Of a stretch of 64,000 nucleotides of DNA, positions 24,781 to 34,021 are shown one piece after another. Source of the DNA: Drechmeria coniospora (taxonomy: Eukaryota > Ascomycota > Sordariomycetes > Hypocreales > Ophiocordycipitaceae); NCBI RefSeq assembly GCF_001625195.1, contig NC_054390.1:1736001-1800000 (forward strand), read 5' to 3'. Under the pieces are notes generated by a model. It did not search any database, had not been told where the DNA came from, and was given only the letters and a program-made list of their open reading frames with translations. A program made the translations under genes and the position numbers. How positions within the stretch are numbered: position 1 is the first letter of the stretch; each line of letters begins with the position of its first letter.

Positions 24781-26624
24781 TTAGGTGTGGGGGCTCGGCC
24801 CATCGAGTTCAATCCACCTCTTTCGAACCTCATCAATGGCGCCTTGTGGGTCCGTGACAAGAGGGTTGCGTAGCTGCCATTCCATGCATATTTCGAGACC
24901 TTTCCCTGTCCATCGACCAGGTTTAGTACTGAGCGCCTTGGCTAAAGAACGACCATCCACGAGCCGCTGAATCGCTGGTGCATCATAGACATCGATCTCA
25001 ACTAGGTGATTCACAAAGCTTTCCCATCCCACAATGAAAGTCTCGCGTGACTCCCGGCTTGGGTCCTCGTTTCTATCCAGCCGATCTGCCGAGGAGCAGA
25101 ATGCACCACAGCCCGGTCCACTTGTGTCGATATGGAATCCACGGTCATCCCGTGGCTCGACCTGATCCATGGCTTCGACAAGCAAGGCGCTGAGAACCTG
25201 CAGAGTCCAATGGCCACCATGGGCTTCCCATCGCCGGATAGCCATTCCAAAAATGTCTCGCCGGTTCATGGTAGGCCCTTTGCTGCAAACCACTCGCTTG
25301 AGCTCAAGGATTTCTTTGCGATGTCGATGGCTTGCTGCCATGACATCTGTCAGCTTATTGGGAGCCTTAAACCCTTCTCGAGCAACTATAGCGACGGGGG
25401 GGAGCGAATTGGCCTTGCGGCTGTGATTCGGAGGGTCGTCGACGGTCATCCAAGGGCTGACCGCAGCAAGGCTCCATGCCAGGTACAACGAATCGGAGGA
25501 GCGGACAAGACGAGAGCCGACAGATTCAGGGTTATCGTTGCGCAATAAATAGTCAAGACACTCATAGGCATGATGCCACCGTGTGATTTCCGGGTATTGT
25601 AGGATGTCCCGCCCGGGGTCCGTGAATATGGCGTGGTATAAGCCAAGCCTGTCCAAGAGCTCCAGCGATCTGCGCGGAGAGTTACCTGCCAGGTTGGTGT
25701 TATTTTAGTGGTGAGCAATCTCGAACTCGGGGAATATGGAAAATGGAAATCCAGTGAAATGATTTGGGTAAACGCAGGGGATAGGTGTCGCTCACCTTTG
25801 AGCATTTTTTCAAGTTCGACGCCAACTCTCTCGCGGCTGATCTTGACCCTGAGCGCATGCATAACATCATTATGTGACATATAGCGTTCCGTACTGGGGT
25901 CAATGCTAAAGTTCAAACGGCTGGCGAAGCGCACGAGTCGAAGGACGCGTAAAGGGTCATCGGTGAAAGTCTGTAGGGGATCAAGTGGAGTGCGGATGGT
26001 ACAAGCAGTCATGTCTGCCAGGCCACTGGTGAAGTCCTCAACGAAACCAGTGTTGAGGTTGTAGAAGAGGGCATTGATGGTCGCATCACGGCGCAGAGCA
26101 TCTTCCTTAGGAGACCCAAACTCCATGAGAGGGTTCCGACTGTCGTCGGCGTACGTCTCCTTCCGCAAGTTGACAAAATCAACATCGAGTCCGAATATTT
26201 TGACCATGGTCGTCTCAAGGTGCTTAGACTTGTCCGGATTACGAGACACATTGTGGAGGTTTCCAACATCATGATCCCCAATTTCATGAGTTTCAATGGC
26301 AGCAGGGGTAGTGCAGAAGTCGCACATGCGCTGTGCAAATTGAATGCCCGTCATGGCATTGATAGCCACATCGATATCGTTGCTCTCGATTCCAAGCAGC
26401 TTGTCACGAACCCATCCACCGGCCCAACGTAGGACCAGGGGCTGACCGATATCGCCAGCACTATCGATAGAGCGGCAGACATCAAGAAGCAGGCTGCGAA
26501 GCTTTTGCTCACGAGGGTTGAGATTGATGGAACGAGGCCCAATCATAGTGCGGTCGTGGAATAAGTCGAGCTTCCTTCTCTTCATTGTAAGTCGAACACA
26601 TTGACGACAGAGGACCGAAAGCAT
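24781..26624 (-). CDS. CCA1: tRNA nucleotidyltransferase (CCA-adding enzyme)
   Basis: Adds CCA to tRNA 3' ends in nucleus/cytosol and mitochondria. Exon 1 is 26624-25796 and exon 2 is 25685-24781. The intron (25795-25686, 110 nt) joins EKMLKG to NSPRRSLELL. Total 577 aa. The class II polymerase-beta-like head shows GGWVRD (69-74) and the catalytic DID at 83-85 within SNDIDVAINAMTG. Further family motifs are RRDATINALF (178-187) and DPLRVLRLVRFASR (223-236). Two in-frame ATGs, residues 1 and 14, flank a short basic, Cys-containing leader (MLSVLCRQCVRLT). Yeast CCA1 makes mitochondrial and nuclear/cytosolic forms from alternative starts, so the same is likely here. A decayed partial copy of exon 1 lies upstream at 27884-28123. 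Confidence 0.95.
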
Positions 26625-27883
26625 AGGCCTTCTGCGTCGATTTGATTCCCTAGAAACCAGGGGAAAGACCAGATGCTAGAAGTAATTCTCTTGGTAATAC
26701 CTCTGTAGGATTATCGCTTAGCCTGGTTTGAGTAGTCTTGCGCATGCAGGAAAAGGTCGGATGTGGACAGGCCCAAGATAACACCAGGCTTTATTCGCCT
26801 ACGCAATAGAGGAAAGATAACTGTCCGCTCTGCGTGATTAATCAATGTACGGTAGATTCACTCGCCATTCTTCCATGGTTGTGAACAAGGGCCAGTCTGG
26901 AAATGATAGTTGAAGTGATTTGCGGAACAATGTCGGCTGGATATCGATTTTGGATGGCACGAGACTGTGGTTCGAGTATTACGTAATAGATGCACAGGTT
27001 GTCGGTACTTGTACAACCCCACCATGAAGCATCCGTTCTGGTGCATCAAAAATTACAGTACTTGGTAATTTTACAGCTCCTCTCCCAACCCTTGCTCAAC
27101 TAAGTAATTACAGTACATGCAAGTACTCCGTACGGTACATGGCACAAATAGTACGGCGTTCATCTGCTGTACATGCACAAGTGCTTGCAGTACTTATACG
27201 AGTACAGTCGTAGACATGCAATAATGCTTACTTGTGCTTGATTGCGCATGTGCATCGTGTTCCGTACATTGTGTCCTTGTCAGCGAACATGCAGCCTGTT
27301 CTAATTACTCCGTGCTCGTACCAATACATACATCTTATACATCTGTTCATGTGCGGAGTACTCGGTTGTAAGTACTGACAGAAACACTTGTCAGTAATGC
27401 TGTCTGTACTAACTCAGCACAAGGGCGGGTATTTGTGCTGTGGTACAAGTACTTTCAGCACGCTGCTGAACAGTACCGCTGGGCATTGCTATGTCGATGT
27501 GCATGTACTGTAGTTGCAGAACTTGTACTTATGTGAACAGTACTGCTCTTGTACGAGTACAACTAGATACCCATACAGTAGTTACAGCAGCACAAGCATG
27601 CAAGGCTGATGCGGTAATGGACATGCATGTGCTCCGTAATACTGGTCGGAATTCGCTCAGCAGCGTCGGCCGTTGATATGAATGTTCAAAAGGACTTGCA
27701 CCTGAGTGATACTCGAAGGTGTGCTTGTATACTTCCTGTACGGAGTAAGTACATGTATTTGCATTGTACGGAGTACAAGTAAGTACAGTATTCCGGACCA
27801 GGACATGTATGTACTTGTACGCCGGCGCATTATTGCGCTTGCTTTTACTTGCAATGCACTGTACGTCTATTGTATATGTATAT
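26625..27883. other. Intergenic region rich in GTAC motifs, with a short duplicated segment
   Basis: Upstream region of CCA1. From about 27080 to 27860 the DNA is unusually dense in GTAC, TGTAC and ACTTGTAC words, including GTACTCCGTAC at 27123-27133 and GTACGGAGTAC at 27766-27776. A segment at 26874-26966 matches 28102-28203. No convincing gene is present. ORFs here have no recognisable similarity. Confidence 0.6.
26874..26966. repeat. Short copy of the 28102-28203 segment
   Basis: It matches 28102-28203 over about 90 bases with a few differences, most of them transitions. A 5-bp and a 4-bp gap also separate them. On the minus strand both read PADIVPQITSTII, followed by Ser or Pro. The source gene is not recognised. 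Confidence 0.7.
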
Positions 27884-28123
27884 CGCATGCGCTGTGCAAA
27901 TTGAATGCCCGTCATGGCATTAATAGCCACATCAATATCGTTACTCTTAATTCTAAGCAGCTTATTACAAACGCATCTACCGGCCCAATATAGGCTGACC
28001 GACATTGCTAGTACTATCGATAGAGCGGTAGATATTAAGAAGCAAGCTGTAAAGCTTTTTCTCGTAAAGGTTGAGATTGATAGAACAAGGCCTAATTATA
28101 GTATGGTTGTGGAATAAGTCGAG
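27884..28123 (-). pseudogene. RIP-mutated partial duplicate of CCA1 exon 1
   Basis: It aligns with 26325-26570, which is CCA1 codons about 19-100. Minus-strand reading gives SNDIDVAINAMTGIQFAQRM unchanged, but flanking codons are altered: CCA1 LFHDRTMIGPRSINLN has become LFHNHTIIRPCSINLN. Nearly all differences are C to T or G to A. Small deletions around 27990-28000 shift the frame, separating GQPILGR from LYWAGRCVCNKLL. It cannot encode a CCA enzyme, because most of the protein is missing. It shows that RIP acted on a gene duplicate and not only on transposons. Confidence 0.88.
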
Positions 28124-28303
28124 GGCCAGTCTGGGAATGATGGTTGAAGTGATTTGCGGAACAATATCGGCTGGATAGATATCGATTGCGTATGGCACGA
28201 GACGGTTCCACATCCTGTTGAACAGCACTTCACATTGAAGGTCGGTCGCCAACAAATCACGCAACACACTTGCATACGCTTGTAGGAACGGATGCGGATC
28301 CAT
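28122..28303 (-). pseudogene. Unidentified ORF fragment fused in frame to the CCA1 fragment
   Basis: The minus-strand frame starts at an ATG at 28303 (MDPHPFLQAYASVLRDLL), has no stop, and runs through PADIVPQITSTIIPRLA straight into the CCA1-derived LDLFHNHT in the CCA1 frame. The first 60 residues are not CCA1 and I do not recognise them. A second, shorter copy of part of it lies at 26874-26966. It may be a fragment of another host gene joined to CCA1 by a segmental duplication. Expression is not implied. Confidence 0.5.
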
Positions 28304-28776
28304 ACATGTAATCGCATGCTGGATTCATGACGTCAATGGCAACATGAGTGAGAGCCCACTCACGTACCACCAACAGCCACTTCTTGACCAAGAGGCCCGT
28401 TCGAAGTACAGGGGGGAAGGCAAGCGGGGCGTGGCGTCGCTAACGGAAGGACAATTGACGGAATGAGAACGCCAAGTTGGAGACAACAGACCATGAATGG
28501 CTATGTTATGCTGCGGCCGGTTGTCGTCCTGCGGGGTAAACTTTCAATGCCCCCAGCTGATTGAGAATACGATGTACATTGTGCTCCAGTTCAAATTATA
28601 TATAGTAAGGTGCCTCCGAATATCTGGACGCCCGCATTTTAAGGACACCTCTGATGGCCGACTTCCCCACGTTGTTGATGTCCTGTCTATATACGTATCA
28701 TCTCCTGTCATCCCCCTTTACTCGCTCTTGATTCTCAATCTCCACACTTCATCAGGCAGATATAAATAACGTCAAG
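28304..28776. promoter_or_regulatory. Upstream region of the 90-aa gene
   Basis: 473 bp of normal composition without a recognisable coding sequence. TATATATAGTAAG near 28598 and ATATAAATAA near 28760 could be core promoter elements. The second is probably too close to the start codon to be a TATA box. The last 120 bp are pyrimidine-rich, which is common upstream of fungal start sites. Confidence 0.4.
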
Positions 28777-29190
28777 ATGATGTCACCATCCACGACAGAG
28801 CACCACGCTGAAGAGCAGCAAGCTACGACCGTTCAATCTCCCACCGGCTTGGCGGAGTCGCCCGTCAGCGAGGTCAAGCAGGATCGCAGATTGAGTGATG
28901 AATGGGGTTCGTTCATTGTGGCCCTCTTCTTCCCCACCCTTACACCCTCGAACAGGCAGCTTGGGTCAAAAGTTTGCCTTCGTCTCATCATCCATCTCTT
29001 GGGTCCCCTCCAGTTGCCATGTAACCAGAAGTGCTGAGCATAACCAGATGCCTCCAAGGTCCCACCCAGCCGCTTTCAGAAACGCAAAGGGTCAATATAT
29101 GCCACGCCCAATTCCCGCGATGGCCACATCGACAGGAACTATGCCGAAAAGTACCATGCCAAGATCGCCGAGATGAAAGGCGGCAAGTGA
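28777..29190 (+). CDS. Conserved small fungal protein of unknown function (90 aa)
   Basis: Two exons, 28777-28906 and 29048-29190, joined across a 141-nt intron (donor GTTCGT, acceptor AACCAG), give 90 aa. Exon 1 encodes a polar, Ser/Thr/Glu-rich N-terminus. The exons join as DEW-DASKVPPSRFQKRKG, followed by SIYATPNSRDGHIDRNYAEKY and ending EMKGGK. From memory this C-terminal pattern is shared by small proteins in many Pezizomycotina. I know of no assigned function. No signal peptide, membrane segment or cysteines are seen. The start (tandem ATGATG after GTCAAG) is the first in frame. Tail-to-tail with Syf1. If the intron were kept, a different 86-aa protein would result, which is less likely. 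Confidence 0.75.
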
Positions 29191-29459
29191 GCCGTGCCCA
29201 TCTTTGCAACCGATGTGTTACTCCAAGTAGCGTATGGTGGAATAATAATCAGGTGGGAGAAATGGTCTCGCCCTTGTTGTGTAGCTACTTTGGGGGAGGT
29301 CCAATGAGAAGGGGGGTGCAGACCATAACAGCCGGCAAGAGTGTTATCAGCGTTGGCATGCCCTCCTTAGGTATTGATAATATACATAACTGTCCCGAAA
29401 CTTGCGTGCATGAGCAGGAAGTGAAGAGCGGTTTTTTTATAATCAGTCAGTTGCCGAAA
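29191..29459. other. Convergent spacer between the 90-aa gene and Syf1
   Basis: 269 bp holding both 3' UTRs. No other feature seen. Confidence 0.5.
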
Positions 29460-32020
29460 TCAATCAAGGTCAATCACATCCGGGTTCGGTACCAAGTCAG
29501 ATGCAGCTTGCACCCCGGTACCTCCTGCTGGCGCAGAACTAGAAGCTACGAACCCCTCCGGTACCTTCACATCGATTTCAGATGCTTCTGACATCGTCAT
29601 AACATCCGACATCTCGTTGCGGGTGTCGGTTCGCTGCTGGCTCCGAGCTAAGGCTTGAGATGCGATAAAGTTGACGTCCGTGTTGTACTGCGCTTGAACA
29701 CTCCGCTTGATTCGCAGCATTTCTTTGAAGGTATCCTCATTGCCATGTTGCACCTCGAATTGCTCCCACTTGGTCCAGAAGTCGGCATTTGTTCTGGGGT
29801 CGCAAAATTGCGAGGCATGACCGTAGATTGCTCGCGCCCGGTCGATTTCTCCCAGCCGTTTTTCCATATCTGCAAACTTGAGGCACATGCCCTTGGCCTC
29901 TAGATCCGGGAGAGACGTGATAGCTCTTTCGTAGATCGGTCGCGTCGAGGGAAGACCAAAGTTGGACGCAGACTTGGTAATATAAAAGATGAACATATCG
30001 GCACGATCCTCATCTGCAACAGCTCGTGTTGCCCTCTCATATATGCGCATGGCGTGACGCGCAAGACCTCGTTCCTCCTCCAGATTACCGTACATCAGAT
30101 AGATGATCTTGGCAAACTTAGGCGGACAGTTTTCGACTGCTTGCTCAAACAAGTCTCTCAATCGCTCCATGCCGATTTTGCGGTCCACAGCTTTCGTCAG
30201 ATACAAGTTCCACAGCTCAAAGGCCACAGGGTAGCTGAAAAGGTCCAGGCCACGTTCGTACACTTTGAATGACTCCTCGTAGTACTGGTGCTCCTCCAGA
30301 AGGTTGGCATAGTTCACCACTGTCTGTGGCGTGGCGATCCGAAGCTCAAATATCCTCTCGTAGACCTTGCGCACCTCCTCCAATGTGGATACACTTTCCA
30401 CGAGGTCCACATAAAAGCTCCAAAGCCTCCAACTCTTGTGCACTCGCTGCTGCGGGGATAGCGTCTCGTCGAAGTAGTCCACGGTAGATCTTCTGGGGGC
30501 TTGGACAGCCTTTGCCATTATTCGAACCGCGTCGTCGAAATTCTCATTGCGGAGCTCCATTTCTGCCCATTCGACCCACATGTCTGCCAACTCACTGACC
30601 GACTTGAAGGGCACCTTAACAGCCTTCTCCAGGACTACTCGTGCATTCCGTAAATCGCCGCCTTTTTCGTAGAGCCGAGCGTAATTGGCCCAAAGAGAGT
30701 GAAAGGACCCTAATGCTCGATTCGGGTTGATGGCGGCAATTGCATCAGTGTAGGTCTGCACTGCCTCTGCCTTGTTCTCGCCCCAGAGCGCTACTCGCTT
30801 CTCCCACTCGAGAACATTGTTCGGGTTCTGGCGTAAGAGAACGTCATTGAGAAGAAAGGGGCGGCGATCCATCAAATGTTCAAAGCGCATCATCCTAAGG
30901 TCAAGCTCAAAGTCTGCGTCCTCGTCCGGTATTCCCTTTTCAGCTCGGACGGATGTAACGTCCATAAGGGTACCAATAACTGATTCCTCGAATTCCACGT
31001 AGGAATCGAAGACAAGGGTGAAGTCTCTGACCGTCATTACAGTCGTCAGGCCTTCTTCGAACGTGTCTCGAGCTCGTTCGAAACTGCTCCGCCGAATCCA
31101 GTAAGTAGCCAAACCGCACCAGAGTTTACCTCTCCGATCGGTAAATCGGGCAATTCCACTTCGAATTATGCGTTCAACATTCAGCCCCGTTTCGTGCTCC
31201 GTGTCTATTTCTGGCGCATTCTCTACCAGTATATCAATCATCTCACTCCAAAGCTCGTAATGAGCCTTTCCGTGCTTGCTAGAAAAGCGTGAGTTGTTGA
31301 GTAGGTCAATGAATAGTCTCCCAGCCTCTGTGTATGCGCCGGTTCCCACTAGTAGTTCGATGAAGTCTTCGGCATCTTCTGGGTGCACCTGCACATATCG
31401 TCTCCAAACCTTAACAGCTGTCTCACTAGAAGCAGCATTGGCAAAGGTGAGATAAAGGGTCCAAATACGATCGTGCTGTGTTAATGGAAGCGATCGCAGT
31501 GCTCGGTCAAAGGTTCGTCGTGTGATCGTGAGAACAGGTTGCTGCATGAGAAATTGGAGATACATTTCCCAAATTCGTGGCATCTTGTGAAGAAGGGTGA
31601 GGGACTTCTCAAATAGAGCGTTTACCTTCCTGAACTCCGCCGCAAATATGACAGGATTCAGCTTGGCCAGGTGCTTCATCCTGAAGCTAAGAAACTGACT
31701 CTGTAAGCGGCACTCAATGAATATGCGATGGAGGAACTTACGAGCTTCCAGAGTTTATACGACCGTGGTAGCTGGGCACATGCGCGTGCCATGACCAAAT
31801 TCTGCTCGAAAATAGTCCCGCTTCGAAGTTTAAGGTTGATGTATGTCAACCAAGGCTTAGCACTAGCCCCATCACGGAGGATGTCTTGTTCGTAAACAGA
31901 GTCTTCACTGGCCTGGAAAATTCCACGTTAGCGACATTCATCTCACATGAAGTGAATACTCACAACAACATGCAAATCAGGTCCCATTTGCCTAACAACA
32001 GCTTCTACTGCAACACCCAT
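29460..32020 (-). CDS. syf1: Pre-mRNA-splicing factor Syf1 (XAB2/Cwf3), HAT-repeat protein
   Basis: Scaffold of the Prp19/NTC-associated complex and, with Aquarius, of the intron-binding complex; nuclear. Exons: 32020-31964, 31912-31742, 31694-29460, giving 820 aa, the usual family size. Introns are 51 nt (GTGAGT, branch GCTAAC) and 47 nt (GTAAGT). The N-terminus carries the conserved SVYEQDILRD and LPRSYKLWKLFLSFRMKHLA. The body is a continuous array of HAT (half-a-TPR) helices such as RIWEMYLQFLMQQP and FVDIYERAI-like repeats. Near the C-terminus the conserved LRIKRSVQAQYNTDVNFIASQ appears. An inner ATG at 31987 would remove 11 residues, and the choice between the two starts is open. Divergent from V-ATPase D with a 705-bp shared upstream region. 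Confidence 0.94.
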
Positions 32021-32725
32021 GACAGCCAACCTCGACGAGGCACTTCAGAGGTGCCGCCGTTGCAATATTGGGAGCAAATATTGCGCAAAGGTTATGAATG
32101 CACTGTCAAGGGCAAAGCAGACAGCACGTCCAAGCCAGGTGGCTCAACGCTTCCCGAAGAAATAGTCTCAAGGATCGTGAACTCGTTCAGTTGTGGTCCA
32201 TAGCTTGCGCCTCAGATTTTGGCAGGTCGATGCGAAAGAGCCTGTGCAGAAACTGGTATGCGAAGGAATAACCACTCGCAATTCAGCTGATGGAAAGGTG
32301 CGGTGCGACAGTCAACTAGGAGGCAATCTTGTGAACCATTGGTAGAACAACCCCAGGTTCGGATTCCTGATGCTAACTACTGTAAGAATAGCTTAATGCC
32401 ACACCTTATGATGCCAATAGCCCCGGTATATGGATAAAATTTAACTAAATGATGTGTCATGTACATACATACACCACTCTGTACCATATGAGCATGTTGG
32501 CAGGGGTACTGGGTACATGTACGTGGAAGTATGTGTACTCTACTTGCTGTACGGAGTACTCGGCGTGCACTATACTTACACACTTATACAGTAATTAGTA
32601 AGTACTTACATACATGCATGCTCCTGCCATTCAAGGTTACGAGCTGTCCATTACCATGCCGTCCGCCTCCGCCGTTCCTCGGAATTTCACAACGAGAAAG
32701 ACCTAACTGATCATTATCACCCATC
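32021..32725. promoter_or_regulatory. Bidirectional upstream region of Syf1 and V-ATPase subunit D
   Basis: 705 bp between two divergent start codons. It contains a GTAC/ACATAC-rich stretch at about 32455-32620, with GTACGGAGTAC at 32549-32559, similar to the stretch upstream of CCA1. No ORF with recognisable similarity is present. Confidence 0.5.
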
Positions 32726-33832
32726 ATGTCTGGTGCCGCCGTAATCGACCCTCCCACTCCATTTGTGTATAGTTCATGCAGCTGGCTAACAATTGATGCA
32801 GGAGCGAGAATCCGTCTTCCCGACCCGGCAGTCGCTGGGCATAATGAAAGCAAAGCTTAAAGGTGCAGAAACAGGCCATAGCTTGCTGAAAAGGAAGAGT
32901 GAGGCTCTTACAAAGTATTCAAACTGGCGTTGATTTGGTGCGGCATACAAGCTAACGGTGCTACTTTTGTTTAGACGATTCCGAGGTCAACTATTACTCT
33001 CCCCAGCAACCCAGCCGCATATTTCCTTGTCTCTTGGCTAATTATGTGGTTTTGTAGAAATTACCAAACGAATAGATGAGGCAAAGCGGAAAATGGGACG
33101 TGTGATGCAGATTGCGGCTTTCTCGCTCGCCGAAGTCACCTATGCCGTTGGAACAGACATCGGCTATCAGGTCCAAGAATCGGCAAAGTCGGCACGATTT
33201 CGGATCCGTACAAGACAGGAAAATGTATCTGGAGTGCTTTTGCCCGCTTTCGAGAGTCATCTTGCCGAAGGCAGCAACGATTTTGGTTTGACAGGACTGG
33301 GCAAAGGAGGGCAGCAAGTCCAACGTTGCAGAGAGACGTACGCAAGAGCTGTCGAGGCACTCGTAGAGCTCGCTAGCCTTCAAACTGCTTTTGTGATACT
33401 TGATGAGGTCATTAAGGTGGTTAATCGACGCGGTGGGCTCAACCCAGGATGCCACGGTCAGACAACCGAGCCGAATTTGCATTGCTAATAGCCAGCTAGT
33501 CAACGCGATTGAACATGTCATTATACCACGGACAGAGAACACTATCAAGTACATTAACTCGGAGTTGGATGAGCTGGATCGCGAGGAGTTTTATAGACTC
33601 AAGAAGGCAGGCATCCTAATATCCCTGGTCCTGGTTGCCAGCTAGGTCTAACACCATTGACAACCAATAGGTGGCGAACAAGAAGCACCGCGATACGGCT
33701 GCTGCAGACGCTGAGATGAAAGCAAAGCGTAAGGTATCATCACTAGAACAGCGGAATGAGGCGCATGAGGGTCATGTGGAAAATTCAAGGGATATTCTGG
33801 CTGCGGACGAGGATGAGGACATCATTTTTTAA
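32726..33832 (+). CDS. VMA8: V-type proton ATPase subunit D
   Basis: Central rotor-stalk subunit of the V1 sector, coupling ATP hydrolysis to proton pumping into the vacuole. Exons: 32726-32740, 32802-32914, 32975-32985, 33058-33432, 33500-33606, 33671-33832, giving 260 aa, the normal length. Conserved text: ESVFPTRQSLGIMKAKLKGA, SLLKRKSEALTK, IGYQVQESAKSARFRIRTRQ, GLTGLGKGGQQVQRCRETYA, IPRTENTIKYINSELDELDR. It forms a long antiparallel coiled coil. Exon 1 is only 15 nt and exon 3 only 11 nt. Intron 5 (33607-33670) starts GC, not GT. Without that splice the protein would end early after RLKKAGILISL. The C-terminus is acidic (ADEDEDIIF). Confidence 0.93.
32975..32985 (+). other. 11-nt micro-exon of VMA8
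   Basis: It is bounded by ...TTTAG and GTCAAC. It supplies the end of Lys, then Arg-Phe-Arg and the first base of Glu, restoring the family sequence SEALTKRFREITKRIDEAKR. Flanking introns are 60 and 72 nt. Confidence 0.85.
33607..33670 (+). other. GC-AG intron of VMA8
   Basis: The donor is AAG|GCAGGC and the acceptor AATAG|G, 64 nt long, with CTAAC upstream of the acceptor. It joins RLKK to VANKKHRD in frame, as expected for the family. No GT donor nearby gives a conserved protein. Confidence 0.8.
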
Positions 33833-34021
33833 GTTTGCTGTTGGGATGCATAGTAACTGCGATTCGCTCAGGAGAAGTGACATAGCCATCACCAGAGACT
33901 TCTGAATGGTTTGCTCTGACAAAACTGTATTCATATCCTGCCTGTCTGCCTGTCGTCACCGGGGCATTCGACCAACTGCATTACAATTGGCAGATTAGGT
34001 TACCCGGCTTGAAAACCCAAA
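33833..34021. other. Convergent spacer between VMA8 and the snRNP gene
   Basis: 189 bp shared by two 3' UTRs. No other feature seen. Confidence 0.5.

Noticed and set aside
27491..27993. Small plus- and minus-strand ORFs in the GTAC-rich spacer
   Set aside because: Their composition follows the GTAC words. The only recognisable part is the CCA1 fragment, annotated separately.
28907..29037. Unspliced 86-aa version of the small gene
   Set aside because: The readthrough sequence is not protein-like compared with the spliced product, whose C-terminus matches a pattern known from other fungi.
31886..32203. 105-codon plus-strand ORF
   Set aside because: It overlaps the first exons and intron of Syf1 on the opposite strand and has no similarity of its own.
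32320..32385. tRNA-like text with GGTAGAAC and GGTTCGGATTCC
   Set aside because: The T-arm has an 8-nt loop and a 4-bp stem, and there is no anticodon arm or acceptor pairing of the right length.
33601..33645. VMA8 ending early after RLKKAGILISLVLVAS
   Set aside because: This requires retaining the GC-AG intron. Splicing restores the conserved continuation VANKKHRD and the normal length.
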